DNA of 64,000 nt from Undibacterium hunanense (GTDB lineage: Bacteria; Pseudomonadota; Gammaproteobacteria; Burkholderiales; Burkholderiaceae_D). Shown here one piece after another: positions 1 to 8,453 of this stretch. How positions within the stretch are numbered: the stretch's first letter is position 1; each line of letters opens with the position of its first letter. Under the pieces are notes generated by a model. It did no database searches. It was not told where the DNA came from and saw only the letters and a list, made by a program, of their open reading frames with translations. The stretch is from the NCBI RefSeq assembly GCF_014284335.1, contig NZ_JACOGF010000001.1:62001-126000 (forward strand). Reading direction: 5' to 3'. The position numbers and the translations under genes were made by a program.

Positions 1-141
1 ACCTGGATGGAAGTGCATCGTCAGGTCAGCCCGGACTTTGAACAGCAACTGGCACAAGCGTATGCCCAAACCCGTTTATCCGAATTGCTGCAGGGTGAAC
101 GACATATGGAATATTTTATGGATGTGAGCTTATGTGCCTGA
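1..141 (+). CDS. 3' end of an unidentified gene (partial)
   Basis: Frame 1 is open from the first base of the window and stops at a TGA at 139-141, leaving the last 46 residues of a protein that begins outside the window. The fragment is hydrophilic and helical in character (FEQQLAQAY, RLSELLQG) and ends in MDVSLCA. I do not recognise the family. Its last ten bases overlap the ATG of the NRDE gene, so the two are probably translationally coupled and in one operon. The frame has no competing long ORF on the same strand, but a 46-codon tail is weak evidence on its own. Confidence 0.5.
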   Translation, partial: TWMEVHRQVSPDFEQQLAQAYAQTRLSELLQGERHMEYFMDVSLCA

Positions 142-878
142 TTGTTTTTGCCTGGAAACTGATACCCTGCACACCGCTGATTTTTGCGGGTAATCGTGAT
201 GAATTCTATGAGCGCCCCGCTGCTGCTGCAAGCTGGTGGGAAGATAATCCGCATATCTTTGCAGGCCGTGACTTGCAGTCTGGCGGCACCTGGATGGGCA
301 TCACCAGTCAAAATGGTGCTGACAGCCTGACCACCAAATTTGCCGCCATCACCAATATCCGCGCCCCTGCCGAACGCCGTGAAGACGCACCATCGCGTGG
401 TGAACTGGTCGCCAATTACCTCAACAGTGCGCTCAGCGCACAAGACTATATTGCCAGCATCCGTGATCAGGTGGCTGACTATAACGGCTTCAATCTGCTG
501 CTGGGTGATCAGGAAGACCTGATCTGGTTTTCAAACCGACATCAGGATGACGAGCGCAACGGCCAGCCACTGCCGCCTGGCATTTACGGTATTTCCAATG
601 CGTCGCTGGATACCCCGTGGCCAAAAGTTGTCAGAACCAAGGCAGAATTTGCCAGCATGATTTGTCAGCGTGCGCCGGTGGATGCCTATTTTGAAGTATT
701 GGCCAATACCACACCGGCACCCGATTGCCGCCTGCCGGATACCGGCATCTCGTTCGAGATGGAAAGATTATTGTCATCACCCTGCATCGTGTCGCCAGAC
801 TATGGCACCAGGGTCACAACGGTGCTGAAGGTCCACAAGGACTATCCGGCAGAATTTCACGAAAAACTGTTGCGCTGA
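132..878 (+). CDS. NRDE family protein (TANGO2-like, DUF833)
   Basis: A 248-residue protein beginning MCLIVFAW, with the family-defining Asn-Arg-Asp-Glu at residues 21-24, directly after the first strand. Cys2 is conserved in this family and has been proposed as an N-terminal nucleophile-type residue once Met1 is removed. Full length for bacterial members, which are about 250 residues. Eukaryotic TANGO2/HRG-9 homologues have been linked to haem movement and Golgi organisation; the bacterial role is not established. The ATG at 132 overlaps the stop of the preceding gene. The gene converges on the MFS carrier that ends at 914, with only 35 bases between them. Confidence 0.85.
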   Translation: MCLIVFAWKLIPCTPLIFAGNRDEFYERPAAAASWWEDNPHIFAGRDLQSGGTWMGITSQNGADSLTTKFAAITNIRAPAERREDAPSRGELVANYLNSALSAQDYIASIRDQVADYNGFNLLLGDQEDLIWFSNRHQDDERNGQPLPPGIYGISNASLDTPWPKVVRTKAEFASMICQRAPVDAYFEVLANTTPAPDCRLPDTGISFEMERLLSSPCIVSPDYGTRVTTVLKVHKDYPAEFHEKLLR

Positions 879-913
879 TCGCAGACCGACCGCTGAAGCC
901 ACCGGCACATGCC

Positions 914-2155
914 TCAGACTTTTCGCAATGGAGCCCGCCATAGCAGAACGGCGGCAATCAATTTTAATATGCAGGGCAATACTGCATAAGCGATAGTCAA
1001 TGCCTGTAAACCTCCTGGCGTGCTGACACCGGGCACGTACCCCAAAAATTCCAGCAAGGGCAAGGACAGGCCGGCAGCAAGAGCAAGATTCATTTTTGTT
1101 GCCCAGTTCCAGACGCCAAAATAACTCGCCTCGTTTTTTTCGCTATGCCCAGCAGCGTGAATCACACCCGCAAGAATGGCAGGCGGCAAAGCCAGGTCAG
1201 CGCCCAGGCTCATTCCCGAAAAAATGCAGATAATTGAAAATGCCAGGCTGTCACCCGCCCCCAAACCGACCACGCACATGAAACTGGCGATGGACAAGAG
1301 CATGGCCATCAGCCACGCCCTCACCTCTCCCTGTTTTTTTGCCAGATAGGTCCACAACGGCATGGACAGGGCAGCTGCCACAAAATACAGCAAAAGCAGG
1401 ATGCCGGACAAATGTGCGATCTGCAATCTGTCCCTGGCAAAAAATAAAAACAGGGTTGCCGGTATGGCAGCGGCAATACCATTCATCACAAACACCGAAA
1501 ATAAAGCGCGAAAACAGCGGTCAGCAAATAATTCTTTCAACTTCAAAGAATGATGTTTTGCTGCCTGGTTTCTGATAATGGCCGGTGTCTTTTTCGTCAA
1601 CAGCCACCCCGTTGCCAGCAAGGTCAGTGTCAACGCCGCTGCCAATGCACTGGCATTACCAAATTGGGTGATCAGCGCAGTGACGATGACACCACACAAG
1701 CCGAAAGCTTCACGAAAAGCAGTCAGCCTGACCCTTTGCCCTGGTTCCTGGGTTAACGCAGCGCCCCAACTCTGATGCGCAATGCTGGCGATACTGAAGC
1801 CGGAATAAACGATGATCAGCGTTATAAAAAACCAGCCAAAGGCCAGGTGTTGAATAGACAAAGGTGGATGAAACAGGCCAATAAATCCCAATATCAGCAA
1901 AGGCAGTGCCACCACAATATAGGGGGCAAAACCACGCCCGTGCGGACGACGGTCTATCAACTTGCCGATATAAGGGTCAATGAAAGCATCCATTACCCGG
2001 GTCAGCAATAAGGCTGTCCCTATCATGGTCAGGGACATGCCAAAACGATCGGCATAAAATTGCGGGACATAAACATAAATAGGCAACGCCACCATCGCCA
2101 GCGGAAAACCAAACAGGGCATAGGCAAGCAAATGGGACAGCGAAAGATTTTTCAT
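914..2155 (-). CDS. MFS transporter of the sugar:cation (GPH/MFS_2) type
   Basis: A 413-residue membrane protein with about twelve hydrophobic segments. The first loop holds the acidic pattern seen in glycoside-pentoside-hexuronide carriers (TRVMDAFIDPYIGKLIDRR, about residues 52-70), where the aspartates are involved in cation coupling in MelB-like proteins. Substrate cannot be told from the sequence; bacterial members carry sugars or glycosides, some with no known substrate. It follows hom on the same strand, but a hairpin with a T tract (2173-2208) lies between them, so it is probably a separate transcription unit. In many relatives thrC occupies this place after hom. Confidence 0.8.
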   Translation of the reverse strand: MKNLSLSHLLAYALFGFPLAMVALPIYVYVPQFYADRFGMSLTMIGTALLLTRVMDAFIDPYIGKLIDRRPHGRGFAPYIVVALPLLILGFIGLFHPPLSIQHLAFGWFFITLIIVYSGFSIASIAHQSWGAALTQEPGQRVRLTAFREAFGLCGVIVTALITQFGNASALAAALTLTLLATGWLLTKKTPAIIRNQAAKHHSLKLKELFADRCFRALFSVFVMNGIAAAIPATLFLFFARDRLQIAHLSGILLLLYFVAAALSMPLWTYLAKKQGEVRAWLMAMLLSIASFMCVVGLGAGDSLAFSIICIFSGMSLGADLALPPAILAGVIHAAGHSEKNEASYFGVWNWATKMNLALAAGLSLPLLEFLGYVPGVSTPGGLQALTIAYAVLPCILKLIAAVLLWRAPLRKV

Positions 2156-2172
2156 GTCATCCAGTCTGAAAT

Positions 2173-2208
2173 GGAAAACGGCGCAACCATTATTTCATGG
2201 TCACGCCG
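2173..2208 (-). terminator. Rho-independent terminator after hom
   Basis: Arms at 2179-2190 and 2197-2208 pair at ten of twelve positions around a six-base loop, and on the minus strand the hairpin is followed by TTTTCC. It sits about 80 bases past the hom stop and just before the MFS start. Confidence 0.6.
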
Positions 2209-2288
2209 CTTTCACAGCTTTAGCAGCTATGGAAAATCATAGCAGATCATAAGAGACAGTCACGCAATGTCTGACCCGCCAACAGGTA

Positions 2289-3599
2289 TCAGCTCAACTC
2301 TTCAAGTCGTAATTTGGTGACTGCACCAAACACAGCATCAAGTTTTTCGATTTTTTCTATCGCCGCGACGATATTTTTCTCTTTGGTCTGATGCGTCAGG
2401 ATGATGATGTCGGTCTGTGTTTCGCCCTCTGCCGGTTCTTTTTGCAGCATGGCATCGATAGAAATCGTCAAATCAGCCAGGATGCGGGTGACATCGGCCA
2501 GTACACCAGGCTTGTCAGCAACATGCATGCGCAGGTAATAGCTGGTGACGATTTCTGACATCGGCAACACCGGCAAATCACTGAGGGAATGTGGCTGGAA
2601 TGCCAGGTAAGGAACCCGGTGTTCCGGGTCGGCTGTCGCCAGACGCGTGATATCCACCAGATCGGCAATCACGGCCGATGCCGTTGGTTCGGAACCTGCA
2701 CCTTTGCCATAATACAGGGTGGCACCTACGGCATCACCCTGCACCAGTACTGCGTTCATCGCGCCTTCTACATTGGCGATCAATCGTTTTTCCGGGATCA
2801 GCGTAGGGTGTACACGCAGCTCGATACCTGCATCAGTGCGCTTGCTGATACCCAGCAATTTGATGCGATAACCAAGTTCTTCTGCATAACGGATGTCGCT
2901 GGCCTGCAACTTGGTGATGCCTTCGACATGGGCTTTGTCAAACTGCATGGGGATACCATACGCAATCGAGGCCATGATGGTAGCCTTGTGTGCAGCATCC
3001 ACGCCTTCGATATCAAAGGTAGGATCGGCTTCGGCATAACCCAGTTCTTGCGCCTGTTTCAGTACGGTTGCAAAGTCCAGGCCCTTGTCACGCATTTCCG
3101 ACAGGATAAAATTGGTGGTGCCGTTGATGATGCCAGCGATCCACTGTATGCGGTTGGCGGTCAAACCTTCACGCAAAGCCTTGATGATGGGGATGCCGCC
3201 AGCAACCGCTGCTTCAAACGCCACCATGACTGACTTTTCTTGCGCTGCTTTAAAAATTTCATTGCCGTGGGTAGCCAGCAAAGCCTTGTTGGCAGTAACC
3301 ACGTGCTTGCCGTTGGCGATGGCTTTCAATACCAGGTCTTTGGCAATGCCATAGCCACCGATCAGTTCGATGACGATATCAATATCCGGATTGGTGACAA
3401 CCAGATTGGCATCGCTTACCACTTCGCATTCACCGTTGGTCAATTCGCGCGCCCGCTCAACATTCAGGTCTGCCACCATGGCAATCTCAATCGAGCGACC
3501 TGCGCGACGCGTAATCTCTAACTGATTACGCTTCAAGACGTTAAAAGTGCCGGAGCCGACGGTGCCTATGCCTAACAGGCCTACTTTGATGGGTTTCAT
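2289..3599 (-). CDS. hom: Homoserine dehydrogenase
   Basis: NAD(P)H-dependent reduction of aspartate semialdehyde to homoserine, the branch point toward threonine and methionine. The 436-residue protein starts MKPIKVGLLGIGTVGSG, a Rossmann dinucleotide-binding loop, has the catalytic domain with GGIPIIKALREGLTANRI and NGTTNFIL, and ends in an ACT domain (about residues 350-430, beginning YYLRMHVADKPGVLADV) that senses threonine in the family. The frame can be extended five codons to an ATG at 3614, but the family usually begins at MKPIKVG, so 3599 is chosen. It lies 74 bases after alaA, the usual betaproteobacterial alaA-hom pairing, but thrC does not follow. Confidence 0.95.
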   Translation of the reverse strand: MKPIKVGLLGIGTVGSGTFNVLKRNQLEITRRAGRSIEIAMVADLNVERARELTNGECEVVSDANLVVTNPDIDIVIELIGGYGIAKDLVLKAIANGKHVVTANKALLATHGNEIFKAAQEKSVMVAFEAAVAGGIPIIKALREGLTANRIQWIAGIINGTTNFILSEMRDKGLDFATVLKQAQELGYAEADPTFDIEGVDAAHKATIMASIAYGIPMQFDKAHVEGITKLQASDIRYAEELGYRIKLLGISKRTDAGIELRVHPTLIPEKRLIANVEGAMNAVLVQGDAVGATLYYGKGAGSEPTASAVIADLVDITRLATADPEHRVPYLAFQPHSLSDLPVLPMSEIVTSYYLRMHVADKPGVLADVTRILADLTISIDAMLQKEPAEGETQTDIIILTHQTKEKNIVAAIEKIEKLDAVFGAVTKLRLEELS

Positions 3600-3673
3600 A
3601 TGATTTCTAAACAATAAATGGATGTTAATCAGGACTTGGGCAAAACCTTGACCACTGTTTTGCGCCTATCCCA

Positions 3674-4903
3674 TTAATTGGTGCCGTGACGTCGTCGATA
3701 TCCCTCAAGGAAATGCGCAATACGTCCGAAGGCTTCAGTCAGATCATCCGTGTTGGGTAAGAACACGACACGGAAATGGTCGGGATTGATCCAGTTGAAT
3801 CCCGTTCCCTGTACCAGTAACACGCGCTGCTCGGTCAGCAGTTCATGGATAAATTCCTGGTCATCCTTGATCGGGTACATCAAGGGATCCAGTTTTGGAA
3901 ACATATATAGTGCAGCCTTGGGTTTGACACAGCTTACACCAGGAATACTTGTTAACAGCTTGTGCGCCAGGTCACGCTGTTTCAACAGCCGTCCGCCAGG
4001 ACCTACCAGGTCATTGATACTCTGGTAGCCGCCAAGGGCGGTCTGAATGGCAAACTGACCAGGAGCATTGGCACACAAACGCATCGACGCCAGCATATTC
4101 AGGCCTTCGATATAATCTTTAGCGTGGCGTTTTTCGCCGGACACCACCATCCAGCCAGCGCGGTAACCGCAAGAACGGTAATTTTTCGACAAACCGTTCA
4201 GGGTCAGAAACAGCACATCATCCGCCAGCGAAGCGATCGAGGTATGTTCTTCGCCGTCATACAGGGTCTTGTCGTAAATTTCATCGGCAAAGACGATCAG
4301 TTGATGCTGGCGTGCCACTTCCACTATCTGCTGCAAAATCTCTACCGGGTACAGTGCACCGGTAGGATTGTTCGGGTTGATGACCACGATAGCGCGGGTG
4401 TTTGGCGTAATCTTGCTTTTGATGTCATCAATGTCGGGCATCCAGTCTGCCGATTCATCGCAGACATAATGCACGGGCTTGCCGCCAGACAGGCTGACTG
4501 CCGCCGTCCACAAAGGATAATCCGGTGCAGGCACCAACACCTCATCGCCGCTGTTGAGCAAGGCATTCATGCCCATGACGATGAGTTCAGAAGCACCATT
4601 GCCGATGTAAATATCTTCGATGGTCACACCACGGATATGTTTTTCCTGGGTGTAATGCATGATGGCTTTACGCGGAGCAAACATGCCTTTGGAATCAGTA
4701 TACCCGGCGGCATTTTGCATATTGCGTATCATATCCTGCACGATTTCGTCAGGCGGATCAAAGTTGAAAACGGCCAGATTGCCGATGTTCAGCTTGATGA
4801 TCTTGTGTCCCTCGTCCTCCATCTGTTTGGCTTTTTCCATGACGGGGCCACGGATGTCATAACAAACGTCTGCTAATTTTTGTGATTTTTGTATGGGTCG
4901 CAC
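3674..4903 (-). CDS. alaA: Glutamate-pyruvate (alanine) aminotransferase
   Basis: PLP-dependent class I/II aminotransferase making alanine from pyruvate and glutamate. The 409 residues align along their whole length in memory with E. coli AlaA: KSxKLxxVCYDIRGPV at the start, substrate-binding INPNNPTG at about 175-182, cofactor Asp207 in FADEIYDK, and Schiff-base Lys240 in LNGLSKNYR. Translation starts at GTG, 4903-4901, with AAGGA eight bases upstream; no ATG is available before the conserved N terminus. It is the first gene of alaA-hom and is divergent from the beta-lactamase across 437 bases. Confidence 0.92.
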   Translation of the reverse strand: MRPIQKSQKLADVCYDIRGPVMEKAKQMEDEGHKIIKLNIGNLAVFNFDPPDEIVQDMIRNMQNAAGYTDSKGMFAPRKAIMHYTQEKHIRGVTIEDIYIGNGASELIVMGMNALLNSGDEVLVPAPDYPLWTAAVSLSGGKPVHYVCDESADWMPDIDDIKSKITPNTRAIVVINPNNPTGALYPVEILQQIVEVARQHQLIVFADEIYDKTLYDGEEHTSIASLADDVLFLTLNGLSKNYRSCGYRAGWMVVSGEKRHAKDYIEGLNMLASMRLCANAPGQFAIQTALGGYQSINDLVGPGGRLLKQRDLAHKLLTSIPGVSCVKPKAALYMFPKLDPLMYPIKDDQEFIHELLTEQRVLLVQGTGFNWINPDHFRVVFLPNTDDLTEAFGRIAHFLEGYRRRHGTN

Positions 4904-5340
4904 CGCTGCAATCCTTGATAATATTCACAGGACATCCAGCAAGTTGCTCTGGCGTCACGCTCAAATCGCGTTTTTGGCCGGAAACCACTTGCATTGTCCT
5001 GATTAAGACGCAATACAGAAAATGCTGCACTGCCGAACGTTCCATTCTGCACAAAGCGCCGGTTTTTATCAATGATAACTTCATCATCGTTATGAAATTA
5101 ATATTGCATTAATACAGAATCTGTTACGTTGTTACGTTACTACAGCACAGTGTCTTTAATAGGACTTACGCAAAATTGTCCCAGCAAGGCGCTGCGACGA
5201 AGACAGTACTTTAGTACGACTAGGAGCTGCAACGCAGCTGGGGCAGTTTTGCGTAAGTCCTATTTAAAATAAAATCAGAGACAAAAGTGTAACGTGCTCG
5301 CCTGCCTTTACCGTATTGCTTGAATAAAAAGATCATACCC
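4904..5340. other. Divergent intergenic region alaA / beta-lactamase
   Basis: 437 bases without a gene. It must hold the alaA-hom promoter (leftward) and the beta-lactamase promoter (rightward). It contains the hairpin element at 5158-5264 and, at about 5121-5140, a short direct repeat of GTTACGTT. I could not fix promoter boxes with confidence. No LysR-type regulator gene is divergent from the beta-lactamase, so AmpR-like control is not indicated. Confidence 0.5.
5158..5264. repeat. MITE-like inverted-repeat element, full copy A
   Basis: A 107-base element with terminal inverted repeats. The left arm starts AGGACTTACGCAAAA at 5161 and runs to 5185; the right arm is 5237-5261. The 25-base arms match at 23 positions, and the symmetry extends outward by AAT/ATT. 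The core of about 51 bases contains AGTACTTTAGTAC. A second full copy in opposite orientation lies at 31813-31916 and a coreless short copy at 27661-27713. It carries no ORF, so it could only be moved in trans; a REP/BIME-type role is the alternative. It ends 76 bases before the beta-lactamase ATG, so it may lie within the leader or promoter of that gene. Confidence 0.8.
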
Positions 5341-6228
5341 ATGAAAAAAATACTTGCTTCCCTGATGATATCAGTCAACCTGTTACTGACGTGCCCTGGC
5401 ATGGCGACGGCACAAAATGTGCTCGAGGCCATCGCGGTGGACAGTGGCGGCAAGCTGTGCGCCAGCCTGCTGGTGCTGGAAACCGGGCAAAGCCTGTGGC
5501 TCTTCCCGGATGCACCGGCGCCCATGCAAAGTGTGTATAAATTTCCCATCGTTATGGCCACACTGGCAGCGGTTGATCAGCACAAGCTCAAACTTGACCA
5601 GAAAGTGACCATCACGCCAGAAGATCTGGTTGGCGAACGCCAGCACAGCCCCATTCGTGACGAACATCCTCAGGGAAACATCGACATGCACCTGAGAAAA
5701 CTCCTGCGCCACGCCATTGTTGACAGCGATGGCACCGCCAGCGATGTCTTGCTGCGCGTCTTGGGCGGGCCGGCGATAGTCATGCAATATCTGGAGCAAC
5801 TGGGCATACAGGACATCAAGGTAGTCGATACAGAAAAAGAAATGGGCAAGAACTGGACTATGCAGTACCGCAATTCAGCCACACCCAAGGCCATGATCAA
5901 ACTCTTGCAAGTTTTCCAGCAAGGCAAGGGCCTGAGCCCCAAAAGCCGCGATTTACTGATGAAATGGATGCAGGAAACTGATAACGGCCCGGCCCGCATC
6001 AAGGGTTTATTGCCAGCAGAAACCATCGTTGCCCACAAGACCGGCACATCCGGCACCCGGAATGGATTTACTGCAGCCCACAACGATGTAGGCATCGTTA
6101 CCTTGCCCAATGGCAATCATATGGCAGTGGCAGTTTTTTTAACAGACAGTACGGCCCCCCATACATCCAGAGATTTGACCATAGCCAAAATCACCCGTGT
6201 TGGCTGGGACGCATGGAGTGGCAAGTGA
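5341..6228 (+). CDS. Class A beta-lactamase, VEB/PER-like (subclass A2), SDG variant
   Basis: A 295-residue periplasmic serine beta-lactamase. The signal peptide ends ATA|Q at about residue 24. The active-site Ser64-Val-Tyr-Lys67 corresponds to S70/K73, Glu165 in the omega loop (DTEKEM) to E166, and Lys233-Thr-Gly to KTG. The stretches SPIRDEHPQGN, MQYRNSATPKAM and VAHKTGTSG resemble VEB/PER/CfxA-type enzymes. The second motif reads Ser129-Asp130-Gly131 where nearly all class A enzymes have SDN; mycobacterial BlaC also has SDG. A TTG at 5320 in frame is less likely than the ATG at 5341, which starts a standard signal peptide. Monocistronic, preceded by a hairpin element and followed by a 13-base tandem repeat. 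Confidence 0.93.
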   Translation: MKKILASLMISVNLLLTCPGMATAQNVLEAIAVDSGGKLCASLLVLETGQSLWLFPDAPAPMQSVYKFPIVMATLAAVDQHKLKLDQKVTITPEDLVGERQHSPIRDEHPQGNIDMHLRKLLRHAIVDSDGTASDVLLRVLGGPAIVMQYLEQLGIQDIKVVDTEKEMGKNWTMQYRNSATPKAMIKLLQVFQQGKGLSPKSRDLLMKWMQETDNGPARIKGLLPAETIVAHKTGTSGTRNGFTAAHNDVGIVTLPNGNHMAVAVFLTDSTAPHTSRDLTIAKITRVGWDAWSGK

Positions 6229-6245
6229 GTCTGCCAGGTAAGCAT

Positions 6246-6301
6246 GAAAAGCAAGTATAGAAAGCAAGTATAGAAAGTAAGTGCAGAAAGTAAGTGCAGA
6301 A
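6246..6301. repeat. 13-base tandem repeat, four units
   Basis: Four adjoining units: GAAAAGCAAGTATA, GAAAGCAAGTATA, GAAAGTAAGTGCA and GAAAGTAAGTGCA, followed by GAAC. Units 1-2 and 3-4 form two near-identical pairs, which suggests two rounds of duplication. It lies 17 bases after the beta-lactamase stop and about 90 bases before the Mth938-like gene; it has no coding role that I can see. Confidence 0.85.
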
Positions 6302-6390
6302 CCATAGCCAACACAGCCCATCACATGAAGCCGCGTAAAAAACGTTACAATGCGCCACTTATTCCAGCCCTAAACTATAGAGCCATATAG

Positions 6391-6768
6391 ATGAAGTTGC
6401 ATTCCACCGCCACTCAGCAATACCAGACCATCACTGCTTATGACAAACACAGTGTGGAAATCAATGCGATCAGCTACAACTACAGCCTGATTGTGCTGCC
6501 CGAAAGCAAGCCGCAGGCATGGTCAGCGCAGAGCTTTGACCAGCTCAATGCAGCCGATTTCGCCCAAATCGAAGCGACCGAACCAGATGTAGTCATACTC
6601 GGCACCGGCAACCGCCAGCGCTTTATTCACCCTAAACTGACAGCTGCACTGGCCGCCAGACGCATAGGCGTGGAATGCATGGACAATCAGGCTGCCTGCC
6701 GGACCTACAACATCCTCATGGCCGAAGGCCGTAAAGTCGCCCTGGCCCTGATTATGGAACCCGCATGA
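6391..6768 (+). CDS. Mth938-like domain protein (DUF498, NDUFAF3 family)
   Basis: A 125-residue soluble protein of the Mth938/DUF498 fold, recognisable from the central IEATEPDVVILGTGNRQRFI and the following IGVECMDNQAACRTYNIL. The eukaryotic homologue NDUFAF3 helps assemble respiratory complex I; the bacterial role is unknown. Full length for the family. Its TGA overlaps the ATG of arnT by four bases, so it is the first gene of the arn operon. The pairing with the glycosyltransferase may be just a shared promoter. Start ATG 6391 has only a weak purine stretch upstream. Confidence 0.85.
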   Translation: MKLHSTATQQYQTITAYDKHSVEINAISYNYSLIVLPESKPQAWSAQSFDQLNAADFAQIEATEPDVVILGTGNRQRFIHPKLTAALAARRIGVECMDNQAACRTYNILMAEGRKVALALIMEPA

Positions 6769-8453
6769 AACGATCCCCTTATGATTCACCGCGCACCCTG
6801 TGGGCCGTTGCCCTGGCCTTTCTGGCTATCTGGCTGTATATGCTGGGATCACGCACCCTTGTACCGACAGATGAAGGCCGTTATGCCGAAATGGCACGTG
6901 AAATGCTGGCCACGGGTGACTGGATTACCCTGCGTCTGAATGGCATCAAGTATTTTGAAAAGCCGCCGCTGCAAAACTGGATGAATGCCCTCACCTTCGC
7001 CCTGTTTGGCCTGGGTGACTGGCAGGCGCGCCTGTGGACGGGTGCATGCGGCCTGCTGGGTGTGGCCGCAGTGGCCTATACCGGCAGCAAGGTTTTCAGC
7101 CGTCGCATAGGCATTAGCGCCGCGCTGGTACTGGGTTCCAGTTTTTACTGGGCAGGCATGGGTCATGTCAATTCCCTTGACATGGGCCTGTCCGGCATGA
7201 TGACCTTAAGCCTGTGCGGTTTATTGGTCGCGCAGCATGCCAGCAAAGGCAGCACGACGGAAAGAAATGCCATGCTGGTATGCTGGCTGGGCATGGCGCT
7301 GGCCACCATGTCCAAAGGTCTGATCGGTTTTGTCTTGCCTGGTGCCGTACTGGTTCTGTACACGATATGGACACGCGATCTGGGCTTATGGACGCGTCTG
7401 CATATGGGCAAGGGCCTGATTCTGTTCTTTGCTGTCACGGCACCGTGGTTTATCTTGATTGCCATAAGAAATCCGGAGCATCCGCATTTCTTTTTCATTC
7501 ACGAACATTTTGACCGTTTTACCAGCAATGTCCACAAGCGTGGCGGGGCATGGCATTACTTTATCCCCTTACTGATTCTGGGCATCATTCCCTGGATAGG
7601 CATGCTGCTACAAGGTTTGAAAACTGGCCTGGGTGAAGCTGCCGGGCAATTCCAGCCACGCAAGATGCTGTTGATCTGGTCCGCATTCCTGTTTTTCTTT
7701 TTCAGCATATCCGGCTCCAAATTGCCTGGTTACATATTGCCTATTTTCCCTGCACTGGCACTGTTGATCGCGGTTCATATCGAGGCTGCAGGCAATAAAT
7801 CGGTGAAAATCAGCGCCGCGCTTTTGATACTCATCGGCATCGCAGGCCTGGGCGCTCTTGCTTACTTCCTGGGTAATCTCGATCCTGTGAAGCAAGCCTA
7901 TGACATCCCGCTGTATCACGCTTTCGCACCATGGCTGGTAGCAACTTGCCTGATCGCCATTGCTGGTGGCATAGGGGCTTGGTTCCTGTTACGCAGGGGT
8001 GAGACAGGAAAAGACTGGGCCATCATCACCATTGCAAGCGCGGGTTACCTGCTTGGTCAGGTCGCCTTCCAGGGGCATGACCCATGGGGCAAATACATTG
8101 CCGGCACGGCGCATTTGTCAGCCATGCGTGCAGAACTGAAAGATCCTGCCACTCCCTTGTATGCAGTGGGTCGCTATGAACAGGCCTTGCCGTTTTATCT
8201 GGAACGCACCACGATACTGGTTGAATTTCCGGATGAAATGCAATTTGGACTGGAACATGAGCCACAGCTATGGATACCCAAGCGTGAGGATTTCATCAAG
8301 AAATGGCAATCGCATCAGGATAAAGGCCAGCCGGCAGTAGCCATATTGCGCACCGACATTTATGAAGACTTGAAGAACACCGGTTTCCCCATGCGGGTGA
8401 TAGGCCAGGACCCAAGGCGCGTTATCGTCGCCAACCTGGTCACACCCAAATAG
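6765..8453 (+). CDS. arnT: Glycosyltransferase family 39, lipid A aminoarabinose transferase (ArnT-like)
   Basis: A 562-residue inner-membrane protein with about twelve hydrophobic segments and a soluble C-terminal part. The first periplasmic loop carries TDEGRYAEMAREML (Asp36-Glu37), the acidic GT-C motif, and NGIKYFEKPPLQNW follows at about 59-72 as in ArnT. ArnT moves L-Ara4N from undecaprenyl phosphate to lipid A phosphates at the periplasmic face, which lowers binding of polymyxin. The arnB, arnC, arnA-type and arnD genes behind it support this substrate rather than another GT39 sugar. Overlaps the preceding gene by four bases; 81 bases separate it from arnB. Confidence 0.9.
   Translation: MKRSPYDSPRTLWAVALAFLAIWLYMLGSRTLVPTDEGRYAEMAREMLATGDWITLRLNGIKYFEKPPLQNWMNALTFALFGLGDWQARLWTGACGLLGVAAVAYTGSKVFSRRIGISAALVLGSSFYWAGMGHVNSLDMGLSGMMTLSLCGLLVAQHASKGSTTERNAMLVCWLGMALATMSKGLIGFVLPGAVLVLYTIWTRDLGLWTRLHMGKGLILFFAVTAPWFILIAIRNPEHPHFFFIHEHFDRFTSNVHKRGGAWHYFIPLLILGIIPWIGMLLQGLKTGLGEAAGQFQPRKMLLIWSAFLFFFFSISGSKLPGYILPIFPALALLIAVHIEAAGNKSVKISAALLILIGIAGLGALAYFLGNLDPVKQAYDIPLYHAFAPWLVATCLIAIAGGIGAWFLLRRGETGKDWAIITIASAGYLLGQVAFQGHDPWGKYIAGTAHLSAMRAELKDPATPLYAVGRYEQALPFYLERTTILVEFPDEMQFGLEHEPQLWIPKREDFIKKWQSHQDKGQPAVAILRTDIYEDLKNTGFPMRVIGQDPRRVIVANLVTPK

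Noticed and set aside
3962-4876. 304-codon plus-strand frame opposite alaA
   Set aside because: Antisense shadow of the aminotransferase gene, His/Gln/Asp-rich, without any family feature.
5257-5340. A LysR-type regulated (AmpR) promoter for the beta-lactamase
   Set aside because: No divergent LysR gene and no clear paired T-N11-A box; the divergent gene is alaA.
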